Shown here piece after piece: positions 28,466 to 37,076 of a stretch of DNA of 39,615 nt (position 1 is its first letter; every line of letters starts with the position of its first letter). The DNA comes from an uncultured Rhodospirillaceae bacterium. GTDB lineage: Bacteria; Pseudomonadota; Alphaproteobacteria; Rhodospirillales; Magnetospirillaceae. The DNA lies in contig CAJANN010000214.1 in NCBI GenBank assembly GCA_903941095.1, forward strand, positions 1 through 39,615, in the 5' to 3' direction. Both the position numbers and the translations under genes were made by a program. The notes below the pieces were generated by a model, which was not told the DNA's origin, made no database searches, and was given only the letters and a program-made list of their open reading frames with translations.

Positions 28466-28493
28466 CGGCCGCCGGAAAACCATCCGGCGGCCG
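28466..28493. terminator. Bidirectional hairpin between convergent genes
   Basis: CGGCCGCCGGA (28466-28476) and TCCGGCGGCCG (28483-28493) form a perfect 11-bp stem with a 6-nt AAACCA loop. Neither side has a long T-run. It sits in the 55-nt gap between the converging 63-residue-protein gene and the mucR-family gene. Confidence 0.6.
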
Positions 28494-28517
28494 GTCGTTC
28501 GCCATGCGGCGACGCGT

Positions 28518-28970
28518 TCAGCCCCTGCGGCGGGCCGGCTTCTTTTCCGTCTCTCCGGCCTTGCGGCCCAGACCGATCTTCTTGGCGAAATCCGAGCGTT
28601 GGGCGGCGTAATTGGGAGCGACCATCGGATAGTCGGGCGGCAGGCCCCACTTGGCGCGGTATTCATCCGGGGTCATGTTGTACGTCGTGCGCAGGTGACG
28701 CTTCAGCATCTTCAGCTTCTTGCCGTCTTCCAGGCAGACAATGTAATCGGGCGTGACCGACTTCTTGACAGTAACCGCCGGCTTCGGTGATTCGACCTTC
28801 GCTTCGGGAGTTCCGCTTTCCAGCGAAGCCAGAGAGGAATAGACCGTGTGGATGATCTCGGGAATCTGTCCGGCAGGTAACGGATTCTTGCTGACATAGG
28901 CAGAGACGACGTCTACAGCCATGCGCAGGATGTCATCGCGGTTCGATTTATCGGGAGCAGCGTCGGTCAT
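28518..28970 (-). CDS. MucR/Ros-family transcriptional regulator
   Basis: A 150-residue regulator of the MucR/Ros family, which in alphaproteobacteria acts as an H-NS-like silencer at AT-rich promoters and controls exopolysaccharide, motility and cell-cycle genes. The N-terminal half (DDILRMAVDVVSAYVSKNPL) is the oligomerisation region. The C-terminal DNA-binding domain is YIVCLEDGKKLKMLKRHL, then MTPDEYRAKWGLP, DYPMVAPNYAAQRSDFAKKIGLG. Compared with Ros (C79, C82, H92, H97), only the first Cys and first His remain; the second Cys is Asp, and the late His positions read T and Y. I chose ATG 28970 (MTDAAPDKSNRDD); the longer frame to 29054 adds residues unlike the family. Confidence 0.88.
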   Translation of the reverse strand: MTDAAPDKSNRDDILRMAVDVVSAYVSKNPLPAGQIPEIIHTVYSSLASLESGTPEAKVESPKPAVTVKKSVTPDYIVCLEDGKKLKMLKRHLRTTYNMTPDEYRAKWGLPPDYPMVAPNYAAQRSDFAKKIGLGRKAGETEKKPARRRG

Positions 28971-29311
28971 TTTGGTATCCGGCGGATGTTCTTGGTTGTG
29001 GGAATCAATGAAGGCATGTCTGTTCAGTGCTGTCAATTCGAAATCTGGATGCAAGAGTAATCATTTATTTTCCATCAAGCCATGAACCAGTAAATCGTGC
29101 CACATGTGCGCAATTCTGCCGGGGCGATGTTTGCCGAATGATCCTCCTGTCACTTGCGGGCAGGCGGTCGCGGCGGTTTCCGTCAGGGGAGCGCAAAGCA
29201 ATGATGCCGCGACTGGTCCGATAACCCGCATAGGCTTGTGGCGGATTGGCAAGACATGGCGAGATATGGTATTGAGCGGCGTTATTGTCTGAAAGCTGCG
29301 GAAGTGTCGTC
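28971..29311. other. 341-bp divergent intergenic region between mucR-family gene and rpiB
   Basis: I see no credible gene here; short frames on both strands lack family resemblance. For the minus-strand mucR gene, TTGACA (29036 down to 29031) and CTTCAT (29013 down to 29008) are spaced 17 nt. Just upstream, 29036-29100 is strikingly AT-rich (for example ATCATTTATTTTCC), the kind of DNA MucR proteins bind, so autoregulation is plausible. For rpiB on the plus strand, TTGGCA (29246-29251) and TATTGA (29270-29275) with an 18-nt spacer are a weak promoter candidate. Confidence 0.45.
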
Positions 29312-29752
29312 ATGGATCAGGAAGTCATAGCTCTCGCCTCGGATCACGGCGGCATCGAGATGAAGGCGATGTTGCGCCGCATCCTTGAAGAAAGGGGCTG
29401 CCGCGTTCTCGATCTCGGCACCCATGATTCGCAGTCCGTCGACTATCCCGATTATGCCGCGGCGATGGCCAAGGCGTTGAAGGACGGGCAGGCCAGCCGC
29501 GGTATCCTGATGTGCGGCACCGGCATCGGCATTTCCATCGCCGCCAACCGGCACCGCCATGTCCGTGCGGCGCTGGTTCACGACGCCTATGGCGCCCGCA
29601 TGTGCCGCCAGCACAACGACGCCAACGTCCTGGTGCTGGGTGGCCGGACGATGGGGCCGGAAGTGGCCCGCGAATGCGTCGAGATTTTCCTTGCCACCGA
29701 ATTCGAGGGCGGCCGTCACGCCCGCCGGGTTGCCAAGCTGGGCGACCAGTAA
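29312..29752 (+). CDS. rpiB: Ribose 5-phosphate isomerase B
   Basis: A 146-residue RpiB/LacA-family isomerase interconverting ribose 5-phosphate and ribulose 5-phosphate; ribulose 5-phosphate is also the substrate of RibB encoded downstream. Signatures are IALASDHGGIEMK (phosphate site), GILMCGTGIGISIAANR with catalytic C68, and QHNDANVLVLGGR. ATG 29312 is preceded by GGAAGTGTCGTC; a TTG 27 nt upstream opens the frame further but adds unrelated residues. It heads the rpiB-glyA-nrdR-rib-nusB-thiL cluster, a familiar alphaproteobacterial arrangement. Confidence 0.95.
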   Translation: MDQEVIALASDHGGIEMKAMLRRILEERGCRVLDLGTHDSQSVDYPDYAAAMAKALKDGQASRGILMCGTGIGISIAANRHRHVRAALVHDAYGARMCRQHNDANVLVLGGRTMGPEVARECVEIFLATEFEGGRHARRVAKLGDQ

Positions 29753-29788
29753 TTCCCTGAACCGCATCTTCTGGAAGAAAGACCGACG

Positions 29789-31072
29789 ATGTCCAACTCC
29801 TCCACCGACACCTTCTTTCGCACGTCCCTTGCCGATCGCGATCCGGATGTCTTTGCCGCCGTCGGCAAGGAACTCAAGCGTCAGCAGGACCAGATCGAAC
29901 TGATCGCCTCCGAGAACATCGTGTCGCGCGCCGTCCTGGAGGCTCAGGGCTCGGTCCTGACCAACAAGTATGCCGAAGGCTATCCCGGCAAGCGGTATTA
30001 CGGCGGCTGCGAGTATGTCGACATCGTCGAGCAACTGGCTATCGACCGGGCCTGCAAGCTGTTCGGCTGTTCCTATGCCAACGTCCAGCCCAGTTCGGGG
30101 TCCCAGGCCAACCAGGGCGTGTTCATGGCGCTGCTGCAGCCGGGCGACACGGTGATGGGCATGAGCCTGGCGGCCGGCGGGCACCTGACCCACGGCGCCC
30201 CGCCCAACCAGTCGGGCAAGTGGTTCAAGGCGGTCCAGTACGGCGTCCGCCTGCAGGATGCCCGGGTCGATTTCGACGAGGTCGAGGCGCTGGCCCGCGA
30301 ACACCGGCCGAAGCTGATCATCGCCGGCGGCTCGGCCTATCCGCGGGTCATCGATTTCGCCCGCTTCCGCAAGATTGCCGACGAAGTGGGCGCGCTGTTC
30401 ATGGTCGACATGGCGCACTTCGCCGGTCTGGTGGCCGGCGGCGTCTATCCCAACCCGTTCCCGCATGCCCACGTGGTGACCACCACCACCCACAAGACCC
30501 TGCGTGGTCCCCGCGGCGGCATGATCCTGGCCGACGACGAGGCGCTGGGCAAGAAGATCAATTCGGCGATTTTCCCCGGTATCCAGGGCGGGCCGCTGAT
30601 GCATGTCATCGCCGGCAAGGCGGTGGCCTTCGGCGAGGCGCTGCGGCCTGAATTCGCCGTCTACGCCCGGCAGGTGGTCGACAATGCCCGTGCCCTGGCC
30701 GAGACCTTGGTCCGCCGCGGTCTGGCCATCGTGTCCGGCGGCACCGATTCGCACCTTATGCTGGTGGACCTGCGGCCGAAGGCCCTGACCGGCAAGGCCG
30801 CCGAGGCCAGCCTGGAGCGGGCCGGCATGACCTGCAACAAGAACGGCATTCCCTTCGATCCGGAAAAGCCGACCGTCACCTCGGGCGTCCGTCTGGGAAC
30901 TCCGGCCGCCACCACCCGTGGTTTCGGCGTCGCCGAGTTCACCAAGGTCGGCGAGCTGATCGGCGACGTGCTGGACGGTCTGGCCACCCATCCCGACGAC
31001 AATTCCGCCGCCGAGGCCAAGGCCCGGACGGAAGTCGCCGCATTGTGCAGCCGGTTTCCGATCTATTCGTAA
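29789..31072 (+). CDS. glyA: Serine hydroxymethyltransferase
   Basis: A 427-residue PLP enzyme that converts serine and tetrahydrofolate to glycine and methylene-THF. The PLP lysine is K236 in [16 protein letters not shown]. Other markers are [66 protein letters not shown] and [16 protein letters not shown]. Length is typical. ATG 29789 follows GGAAGAAAGACCGACG, 36 nt after rpiB. A stem-loop lies between its stop and nrdR. Confidence 0.98.
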   Translation: MSNSSTDTFFRTSLADRDPDVFAAVGKELKRQQDQIELIASENIVSRAVLEAQGSVLTNKYAEGYPGKRYYGGCEYVDIVEQLAIDRACKLFGCSYANVQPSSGSQANQGVFMALLQPGDTVMGMSLAAGGHLTHGAPPNQSGKWFKAVQYGVRLQDARVDFDEVEALAREHRPKLIIAGGSAYPRVIDFARFRKIADEVGALFMVDMAHFAGLVAGGVYPNPFPHAHVVTTTTHKTLRGPRGGMILADDEALGKKINSAIFPGIQGGPLMHVIAGKAVAFGEALRPEFAVYARQVVDNARALAETLVRRGLAIVSGGTDSHLMLVDLRPKALTGKAAEASLERAGMTCNKNGIPFDPEKPTVTSGVRLGTPAATTRGFGVAEFTKVGELIGDVLDGLATHPDDNSAAEAKARTEVAALCSRFPIYS

Positions 31073-31084
31073 GTGTGGCGACGG

Positions 31085-31117
31085 CCGGCGGAGCCTGGGA
31101 GAGGCGCCGCCGGTTCT
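31085..31117 (+). terminator. Stem-loop after glyA
   Basis: CCGGCGG (31085-31091) pairs with CCGCCGG (31107-31113), and inside it GCCT pairs with AGGC around GGGAG, with one A-G mismatch between the two stems. TTCTT follows. It could attenuate transcription into nrdR-rib, or simply mark glyA mRNA 3' processing. Confidence 0.5.
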
Positions 31118-31138
31118 TCCAGGGGAGGGGGGATTCGT

Positions 31139-31606
31139 ATGCGTTGTCCGTTCTGTGGCCATGACGATACCCAGGTCAAGGATTCCCGGCCGACCGAGGA
31201 TAATTCCGCCATTCGCCGCCGCCGGTCCTGCCCGGCCTGCGGGTCGCGTTTCACTACCTTCGAACGCGTGCAGATCCGCGATCTGGTCGTGGTGAAGAAG
31301 GAAGGGGTGCGCGTTCCCTTCGATCGTGAAAAGCTGGTGAAGTCCCTGCGCATCGCGTTGCGCAAGCGTCCGGTGGACGAGGACCAGATCGAACGCATCG
31401 CCAACGGCATCCACCGCCGCCTGGAAAGCATGGGCGAGAACGAAGTGCCGTCCAAGTATATCGGCGAACTGGTCATGGATGTCCTGATGGATCTGGACAA
31501 GGTGGCCTATGTCCGCTACGCCTCGGTCTATCGCAATTTCCGCGAAGCCAAGGATTTCGAGGATTTCTTGGGAAAGATGGTGGTCGGTGGCGGCCTCGAC
31601 GACTGA
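31139..31606 (+). CDS. nrdR: Transcriptional repressor NrdR
   Basis: A 155-residue global repressor of ribonucleotide reductase genes. The N-terminal zinc ribbon has C3, C6 (MRCPFCG) and C31, C34 (SCPACGSRF). An ATP-cone domain follows from about residue 49 ([17 protein letters not shown] to [11 protein letters not shown]) and senses ATP/dATP. No nrd operon lies in the window, so it acts in trans; the glyA-nrdR-rib order is conserved in many proteobacteria. ATG 31139 follows a purine-rich AGGGGAGGGG. The 3' end overlaps ribD by 20 nt. Confidence 0.97.
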   Translation: MRCPFCGHDDTQVKDSRPTEDNSAIRRRRSCPACGSRFTTFERVQIRDLVVVKKEGVRVPFDREKLVKSLRIALRKRPVDEDQIERIANGIHRRLESMGENEVPSKYIGELVMDVLMDLDKVAYVRYASVYRNFREAKDFEDFLGKMVVGGGLDD

Positions 31607-32699
31607 TCTGGACAAGGCCCACATGCGGGCGGCGCTGGCCCTGGCCAGGCGCGGCCTGGGCAGCGTGTGGCCCAATCCCGCCGTCGGATGCGTGATCGTC
31701 CAGGGTGGCCGGGTGGTCGGGCGTGGCTGGACCCAGCCCGGCGGCCGCCCGCATGCCGAAACCGAGGCACTGGCCGTTGCCGGTGCGGCGGCCTGCGGTG
31801 CCACGGCTTATGTCACCCTTGAACCCTGTTCCCATCATGGCAAGACGCCGCCTTGCGCCGAGGCGCTGATCGCCGCGGGCGTGGCCCGGGTCGTGGTGGC
31901 CACCGAGGATCCCGACCCCCGGGTCAGCGGCAAGGGCGTGGCGATGTTGCGCAGTGCCGGAGTAGGCGTGGTCACCGGAATCTGCGAAGGGGACGCGCTG
32001 GAGCTGAATGCCGGATTCTTCACCAAGATCCGGGAAGGCCGTCCCCTGGTGACGTTGAAGCTGGCCTCGACCCTGGATGGCCGGATTGCCACCCACAGCG
32101 GCGAAAGCCGCTGGATCACGGGCGATGCGGCCCGAGAGGCGGCACATCTTCTGCGGGCGGAAAACGATGCCATCATGGTCGGCAGCGGTACGGCGCTGGC
32201 CGATGATCCCGAACTGACCTGCCGATTGCCGGGGCTGTCCGACCGTTCGCCGGTCCGTGTGGTGGTCGACGGGCGGTTGCGGTTGCCGTTGACCAGCCGT
32301 CTGGCGGCGACGGCCAACGACGTACCCACGTGGCTGATGACCCTGGAGGGGACAAGCCCGGCCCGGCGCACCGCGTTCGCCGATGCCGGCGTCGATGTGG
32401 TCGAGGTCCCGGAAGGGCCGGATCATACCGTCGATCTGGCGGCGGCCATGATGATTCTGGCGGAAAGCGGCATCACCCGGATCCTGGTGGAGGGAGGCGC
32501 CCACCTGGCGGCGGCCCTGCTGCGGGCCGGTCTGGTCGACCGGCTGGTCTGGTTCAGGGCGCCGCGGCTGATCGGTGGCGATGGCTTGCCGGCAGCCGTC
32601 GGCTTCGGGGTCGACCATCTGTCGCAGACGCCACGGTTCGAATTGGTCGAGGCCCGGTCCATCGGTGCCGATCAGGTTGAGTTCTATCGATCCATCTAG
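31587..32699 (+). CDS. ribD: Bifunctional riboflavin deaminase/reductase RibD
   Basis: A roughly 370-residue bifunctional enzyme: a pyrimidine deaminase followed by a reductase acting on the GTP-cyclohydrolase product. The zinc site of the deaminase is H56-A-E58 (RPHAETEAL) with C81 and C90 ([12 protein letters not shown]). The reductase domain (about 150-370) has [24 protein letters not shown] and [14 protein letters not shown]. The start is uncertain. GTG 31587 lies within nrdR with GGAAAG 10 nt upstream and preserves the first helix; ATG 31623 would give 358 residues but cut that helix. The next gene, ribE, starts 13 nt after the stop. Confidence 0.95.
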   Translation: MAASTTDLDKAHMRAALALARRGLGSVWPNPAVGCVIVQGGRVVGRGWTQPGGRPHAETEALAVAGAAACGATAYVTLEPCSHHGKTPPCAEALIAAGVARVVVATEDPDPRVSGKGVAMLRSAGVGVVTGICEGDALELNAGFFTKIREGRPLVTLKLASTLDGRIATHSGESRWITGDAAREAAHLLRAENDAIMVGSGTALADDPELTCRLPGLSDRSPVRVVVDGRLRLPLTSRLAATANDVPTWLMTLEGTSPARRTAFADAGVDVVEVPEGPDHTVDLAAAMMILAESGITRILVEGGAHLAAALLRAGLVDRLVWFRAPRLIGGDGLPAAVGFGVDHLSQTPRFELVEARSIGADQVEFYRSI

Positions 32700-32712
32700 G
32701 GAGTTGCGGCCG

Positions 32713-33306
32713 ATGTTCACCGGCATCGTTACCGATCTGGGAGAGGTCCGCCGGGTCGTGAAGGGAGGCGGCAAGGAAACCCGCTTCGAAGTTCGCACCG
32801 CCTATGACCCGGCCTCTATCGCCATCGGGGCGTCCGTTGCCCATAACGGCGTCTGCCTGACGGTGATCGAGACGGGGGCCGACTGGTATGCCATCGAGGC
32901 ATCCGCCGAAACCCTGTCGAAGACCACCCTGGGCAACTGGGGCGAGGGAACCCGTATCAACCTGGAACGTGCCATGCGCGTTGGCGACGAACTGGGGGGA
33001 CATATCGTTTCCGGCCATGTCGACGGCGTTGCCGAGGTGGTCGCCATCACCCCGGAAAACCAGTCCATGCGCTTCGTGTTCGAGGCGCCTCGGGATCTGG
33101 CGAAATTCGTCGCTCCCAAGGGATCGGTCGCGCTGGATGGGGTTTCCCTGACCGTCAATGAGGTTGACGGGCGCCGTTTCGGCATCAATGTCATTCCCCA
33201 CACCCAATCGGTGACCACATTCGGTTTTCTGAAGGTGGGGGATCGCGTCAATATGGAAATTGACATGCTGGCGCGCTATGTTGCCCGCCTTCTCGAAAAG
33301 GAATGA
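32713..33306 (+). CDS. ribE: Riboflavin synthase (alpha subunit)
   Basis: A 197-residue enzyme that dismutates two 6,7-dimethyl-8-ribityllumazines to riboflavin and the pyrimidine. The two tandem lumazine-binding barrels are visible: MFTGIVTDLGEV, then GVCLTVIE in the first, and GHIVSGHVDGVAEV, then GVSLTVNEVDG in the second. Length is usual. ATG 32713 follows TAGGGAGTTG. ribB starts 4 nt after its stop. Nomenclature varies; in E. coli the same enzyme is called RibC or RibE depending on the scheme. Confidence 0.96.
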   Translation: MFTGIVTDLGEVRRVVKGGGKETRFEVRTAYDPASIAIGASVAHNGVCLTVIETGADWYAIEASAETLSKTTLGNWGEGTRINLERAMRVGDELGGHIVSGHVDGVAEVVAITPENQSMRFVFEAPRDLAKFVAPKGSVALDGVSLTVNEVDGRRFGINVIPHTQSVTTFGFLKVGDRVNMEIDMLARYVARLLEKE

Positions 33307-33310
33307 TGCG

Positions 33311-34429
33311 GTGGCTTCTGAATATCATCAGTATCTCTCGCCCATTGACGAGATTATCGAAGAGGCCCGTCAGGGCCGGATGTTCATTCTGGTCGATGAC
33401 GAAGACCGCGAGAACGAAGGCGATCTGGTCATTCCGGCCCAGATGGCCACGCCGGACGCCATCAATTTCATGGCCAGATTCGGCCGTGGACTGATCTGTC
33501 TGTCGCTGACCCGCCATCGCTGCGAGCAGTTGAACCTGCGTCCGATGAGCGCCGATAACGGGACCCGCATGCAGACGGCCTTCACCGTTTCCATCGAGGC
33601 CCTGGAGGGGGTTACCACCGGCATTTCGGCTGCGGACCGGGCCAGGACCGTTCAGGTGGCCATCGACCCCGAGAAGGGGCCGGCCGACATCGTGACCCCC
33701 GGTCATGTGTTTCCCCTGATGGCCCGTGACGGCGGCGTCCTGGTGCGGGCCGGCCACACCGAGGCGGCGGTGGACATCTCACGTCTGGCGGGGCTCAATC
33801 CGTCGGGTGTGATCTGCGAGATCATGAACGATGACGGCACGATGGCCCGTCTGCCGGATCTGGTGAAGTTCGCCCAGGCGCACAAGCTGAAGATCGCCAC
33901 CATCGCCGATCTGATCGCCTATCGCCGCCGCCACGACAAGATCGTGCGGCGCGAGTTGGAGACCCCGTTCCATTCCAAATGGGGTGGCGACTGGCGCATG
34001 GTCGTGTATGTCAACCAAGTGGCTTACGCCGAGCATATCGCCCTGGTGAAGGGCGATATCGAGGGGGCTTCGGACCCGGTGATGGTGCGTGTCCATGCCG
34101 TCAACATCCTGGATGACGTGCTGGGCGACCAGGGTTCCGGCAAGGCCGGGCAGCTTCATTCCGCTATGGAAATAATTGCCGGGCATGGCCGTGGCGTCGT
34201 GGTTCTGGTGCGCGAGCCGCGCCCGGCCAGCCTGTCCGAGCAGGTCCGGGCCCAGCTGGATTCCAAGCCGGCCCCGGTCGAATTGCGCGATTACGGTGTC
34301 GGAGCCCAGATCCTGCTGGATCTCGGCGTCCGTCAGATGGTCCTGTTGTCCAATACCAAGAAGACCATCGTCGGTCTGGAAGGGTTCGGGCTTGAGGTGG
34401 TGGGCCAGAAGCCCATCGCCGCCGGCTGA
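33311..34429 (+). CDS. ribB: 3,4-dihydroxy-2-butanone 4-phosphate synthase with degenerate GTP-cyclohydrolase II-like domain
   Basis: A 372-residue RibBA-shaped protein. The N-terminal domain (1 to about 205) is a complete DHBP synthase: [13 protein letters not shown] (29-41), [43 protein letters not shown] and CEIMNDDG, making the four-carbon unit from ribulose 5-phosphate. The C-terminal domain keeps the GCH-II outline ([42 protein letters not shown]) but contains no cysteine. The usual GDxxxSxRCDC zinc loop is replaced by [23 protein letters not shown]-cyclohydrolase activity is therefore unlikely. Start is GTG 33311, with AAAAGGA about 10 nt upstream. It resembles the RibBX variants described in proteobacteria. 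Confidence 0.93.
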   Translation: MASEYHQYLSPIDEIIEEARQGRMFILVDDEDRENEGDLVIPAQMATPDAINFMARFGRGLICLSLTRHRCEQLNLRPMSADNGTRMQTAFTVSIEALEGVTTGISAADRARTVQVAIDPEKGPADIVTPGHVFPLMARDGGVLVRAGHTEAAVDISRLAGLNPSGVICEIMNDDGTMARLPDLVKFAQAHKLKIATIADLIAYRRRHDKIVRRELETPFHSKWGGDWRMVVYVNQVAYAEHIALVKGDIEGASDPVMVRVHAVNILDDVLGDQGSGKAGQLHSAMEIIAGHGRGVVVLVREPRPASLSEQVRAQLDSKPAPVELRDYGVGAQILLDLGVRQMVLLSNTKKTIVGLEGFGLEVVGQKPIAAG

Positions 34430-34445
34430 GCGGCGGGGAATGCTG

Positions 34446-34898
34446 ATGAGCAGGATCCTGATCATCGAGGCGCGGTTCTACAACCATATCGCCGATATGC
34501 TGCTGTCCGGCGTTACCGGGGCGTTGACGCAAGCCCAGGTGAGCTGGGACGTGATGACCGTTCCGGGCGTTCTGGAGATCCCGGCGGCGCTGGAGATGGC
34601 GGTCGCCGCGCAGGCCGCGGGGACCGCCGCCTGCCGGTACGACGGCTATGTCGTCCTGGGCACGGCCATCCGGGGCGAAAGCGATCACTACCACCATGTC
34701 TGCACCGAATGCATGCGGGGGTGTGGCGATCTGTCGCTGCGTCACCATCTGGCGCTGGGCAACGGCGTGCTGACGGTGCATGACGAGGCGCAGGCCCTGA
34801 AGCGTGCCGACCCGACCCGCAAGAATATCGGCGGCTTGGCGGCGCAAGCCTGCCTGCGCATGCTGGACATCAAACGCCAACTGAAACTGGACCGATGA
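34446..34898 (+). CDS. ribH: 6,7-dimethyl-8-ribityllumazine synthase
   Basis: A 150-residue lumazine synthase that condenses the RibB product with 5-amino-6-ribitylaminouracil. Signatures are EARFYNHIADMLL, VPGVLEIPAALEMA, VVLGTAIRGESDHYHHV (catalytic His about H81) and GNGVLTVHDEAQAL, the last typical of alphaproteobacterial enzymes. ATG 34446 has GGGGA at a proper distance; the in-frame ATG at 34440 is adjacent to that purine tract and too close. The stop overlaps nusB by 4 nt (ATGA). Confidence 0.95.
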   Translation: MSRILIIEARFYNHIADMLLSGVTGALTQAQVSWDVMTVPGVLEIPAALEMAVAAQAAGTAACRYDGYVVLGTAIRGESDHYHHVCTECMRGCGDLSLRHHLALGNGVLTVHDEAQALKRADPTRKNIGGLAAQACLRMLDIKRQLKLDR

Positions 34899-35383
34899 GC
34901 AAGCCTTCCGCGCGCAGCCCCAACCCGGGCGCCGCCCGCCGTTCCGCCGGCCGGCTGGCCGCTGTTCAGGCGTTGTATTCGATGGAGATTACCGAGACCG
35001 GAGTGGTCGAGGCGGTCGATCATATGCGCGAGCGGGCCGAGGGGGGGCCGCGGGCCGGCATGGCTCAGCCCGATCTGGATCTCGCGACGTTTCTGATCAA
35101 CGGCGTCAATGCCGAGGAAGCCGGGCTTGACCAGCTGATCGGGGCGGCCCTGACCCGGGATTGGACCGTCGACCGTCTGGAAGCCATTCTGCGGGCCATT
35201 CTGCGGGCAGGTGCCTTCGAGTTGAAGGACCGGGCGCAAACACCTACCCGCGTCGCCATTTCCGAATATGTCGATGTCGCCCACGCCTTTTATTCCGGTC
35301 CCGAACCGGGACTGGTCAACGCCGTTCTCGACAAGGTGGCGCGCGTGGTGCGGGCCGCCGAGTTCGGGAAAGGCGGCGCATAG
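34895..35383 (+). CDS. nusB: Transcription antitermination factor NusB
   Basis: A 162-residue all-helical NusB that, with S10, binds boxA RNA to promote rRNA antitermination. The family start ARRSAGRLAAVQALYSMEI and the C-terminal RAILRAGAFELKD, then ISEYVDVAHAF, AVLDKVARVVR, are clear. An N-terminal tail of about 14 residues precedes the first helix. Its ATG overlaps the ribH stop, the widely conserved ribH-nusB arrangement. thiL follows. Confidence 0.95.
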   Translation: MSKPSARSPNPGAARRSAGRLAAVQALYSMEITETGVVEAVDHMRERAEGGPRAGMAQPDLDLATFLINGVNAEEAGLDQLIGAALTRDWTVDRLEAILRAILRAGAFELKDRAQTPTRVAISEYVDVAHAFYSGPEPGLVNAVLDKVARVVRAAEFGKGGA

Positions 35384-35400
35384 GCGGGCCGGTGCCGGCG

Positions 35401-36411
35401 GTGAGCGACTCCCCCGATGAATTCCGCCTGATCGCCGATCTGTTCGCGCCGCTTTCCCGCGGCTATCCCGGCGCCCTGGGGTTGACCGACGATGCGGCCC
35501 TGATGAGGCCGCCGCCCGGCATGGACATGGTTCTGACCGTCGATGCAATGGTCGAAGGAATCCATTTCCTGCCGGACGACCCGGCCGATCTGGTGGCGCG
35601 CAAGCTGGTGCGGGTCAACCTGTCCGATCTGGCCGCCAAGGGGGCGGTTCCCGTGGCGGTGATGCTGGCCGCTGCTTTTCCCCACAATGTGACCGGGGCG
35701 TGGTTGCGCCGGTTCGCCGATGGGCTGCGTCTGGATCTGGAAGCCTTTTCCATCGCGCTGATCGGTGGCGACACCGTATCGACGCCGGGGCCGCTGACTC
35801 TGTCCTTGACCGCTTTCGGGCAGGTGGCGGCGGGAACGGCCCTGCTGCGGAGCGGCGCCAGGGCCGGGGACCGCATCTGGGTCAGCGGGTCCCTGGGGGA
35901 CGGTGCCGCCGGTCTGCGCGCCGCCCAGGGGCTGCTGGGGGATGCCCGGCCCGAGCATGTCGGATACCTGGCCGACCGCTATCGTCTGCCGCGCCCCAGG
36001 ACCGGCCTGGGGCCGGAACTGGTGGGGCACGCCCATGCGGCGATGGACGTTTCGGATGGTCTGGTGCAGGACCTGGGGCATCTGTGCCGCGCTTCGGCGG
36101 TCGGGGCGGAAATCCGGGCCGATGGCGTTCCGCTGTCTCCGGCCGTCGCCGCTCTGGTCGCCGCCGACCAATCGTGGCTTGCCACGGTCCTGACCGGCGG
36201 TGATGATTACGAATTGCTGTTCACCGCTCCGCCCGAGGAGACCGAGGCCTTGATCCAGATTGCCGCGCGGACCGGCGTCGCCCTGACCCCAATCGGCTCC
36301 GTCGTGCCCGGATCCGGCGTGACCGTTCTGGACGCCGATGCCGTTCCGATGCGGCTGGGGCCGGCCGGGTGGCGGCACTTCCGCCAGTCCCCTTCAGGTG
36401 ATGCGACATGA
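35401..36411 (+). CDS. thiL: Thiamine-monophosphate kinase
   Basis: A roughly 336-residue PurM-fold kinase converting thiamine monophosphate to the diphosphate cofactor. Metal and ATP motifs are GLTDDAAL (D30-D31), LTVDAMVEGIHF, VRVNLSDLAAKGA, LIGGDTVS, MDVSDGLVQDLGHL and TGGDDYELLFT. Start is a GTG; 35401 (VSDSPDEF) gives the expected N-terminus, while GTG 35392, with AGGCGGG just upstream, would add three residues. It sits 17 nt after nusB, and its stop overlaps the FliL-like gene by 4 nt. Confidence 0.95.
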   Translation: MSDSPDEFRLIADLFAPLSRGYPGALGLTDDAALMRPPPGMDMVLTVDAMVEGIHFLPDDPADLVARKLVRVNLSDLAAKGAVPVAVMLAAAFPHNVTGAWLRRFADGLRLDLEAFSIALIGGDTVSTPGPLTLSLTAFGQVAAGTALLRSGARAGDRIWVSGSLGDGAAGLRAAQGLLGDARPEHVGYLADRYRLPRPRTGLGPELVGHAHAAMDVSDGLVQDLGHLCRASAVGAEIRADGVPLSPAVAALVAADQSWLATVLTGGDDYELLFTAPPEETEALIQIAARTGVALTPIGSVVPGSGVTVLDADAVPMRLGPAGWRHFRQSPSGDAT

Positions 36412-36875
36412 TACGCCTGATCTTCATCGTCGTCGCATTCCTGCTTATGGTCGGTGGCCTGATCGGCGGTCTTTATTTCTGGGGCGTCGATCCGCTGGCG
36501 AAGTTCAACGCCCTGGTGGGCAATGCCCCGGCTATTCCCGAGACCCCGGCCGCCCCGGTGGCCGTTCCGCCCAGCTTCGTCGAGTTCGGTCTGCTGATCG
36601 TTCCCGTGGTTCAGGACCGCGAGATCAAGAAACAGGCCGAGATGATCATCCGGCTGGAAGTCCCGCATGAAAAAAAGGAACGGGTCGCGCAGAACCTGCC
36701 CAGGCTGCAGAATGCGTTTCTGCAGGAAATGATGTCTTTTCTGCCCAGTCATCTGCGGACGGCGACCCAGCTGGATCATGCCGTAATCCAGCGTAGGTTG
36801 TATATGCAGGCGGAAAAAGTTCTAGGGGCCGGAATGGTCAAGGATGTCTTGATCGATCAATCCACGGTCAAATGA
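36408..36875 (+). CDS. Small FliL-like single-pass membrane protein
   Basis: A 155-residue protein whose ATG overlaps the thiL stop (ATGA), so it is the last translated member of the rib-nusB-thiL cluster. Residues about 4-26 form one transmembrane segment, followed by a Pro/Ala-rich linker (about 38-55). A periplasmic domain then begins FVEFGLLIVPVVQDREIKK and continues with AEMIIRLEVPHEKKERVAQN, PRLQNAFLQEMMSFL and a helical tail ending VKDVLIDQSTVK. This order (membrane anchor, linker, beta-hairpin, LPRLQNAFL helix, late beta strand) resembles FliL, the flagellar stator-associated protein, but I see no FliL signature strong enough for a firm name. Function is unknown. Confidence 0.8.
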   Translation: MIRLIFIVVAFLLMVGGLIGGLYFWGVDPLAKFNALVGNAPAIPETPAAPVAVPPSFVEFGLLIVPVVQDREIKKQAEMIIRLEVPHEKKERVAQNLPRLQNAFLQEMMSFLPSHLRTATQLDHAVIQRRLYMQAEKVLGAGMVKDVLIDQSTVK

Positions 36876-37076
36876 GCGAAAGCATCCCTGGATTGATTAT
36901 TAGAGTTTTCTGATAATTGCGGAAAACAGTATGGCTTCATAGCATTTGATTGCATCCCCGTGTGTCTTCTGGCAGCTTTTTTGCCACTTACGTCGTTCTC
37001 AGTGCCCAGCCAGCGATGTTCGCCGGATGCATCCGAGGCGCGAAAGTCGGTAAAGCTGCTCAGGGGATCGAAACAA
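36876..37076. promoter_or_regulatory. hppA upstream region with AT-rich dyad and hairpin
   Basis: ATTATTAGA (36896-36904) and TCTGATAAT (36909-36917) form a 9-bp stem with one T-G wobble and a GTTT loop; it could end the thiL/FliL-like transcript or act as an operator. TGGCA (36970-36974) and TGCCA (36982-36986) bracket a T-rich loop. A weak promoter candidate is TTGCGG (36917-36922) with TAGCAT (36940-36945) at 17 nt. The ribosome-binding site AGGGGATCG precedes hppA. Confidence 0.4.

Noticed and set aside
29027-29313. Short open frames of 60-82 codons on both strands between the mucR-family gene and rpiB
   Set aside because: They overlap one another, lack ribosome-binding sites and family resemblance, and have composition unlike neighbouring genes.
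31073-33310. FMN riboswitch controlling the rib genes
   Set aside because: ribD overlaps nrdR and the other gaps are 4-17 nt, leaving no room for the roughly 120-nt RFN element.
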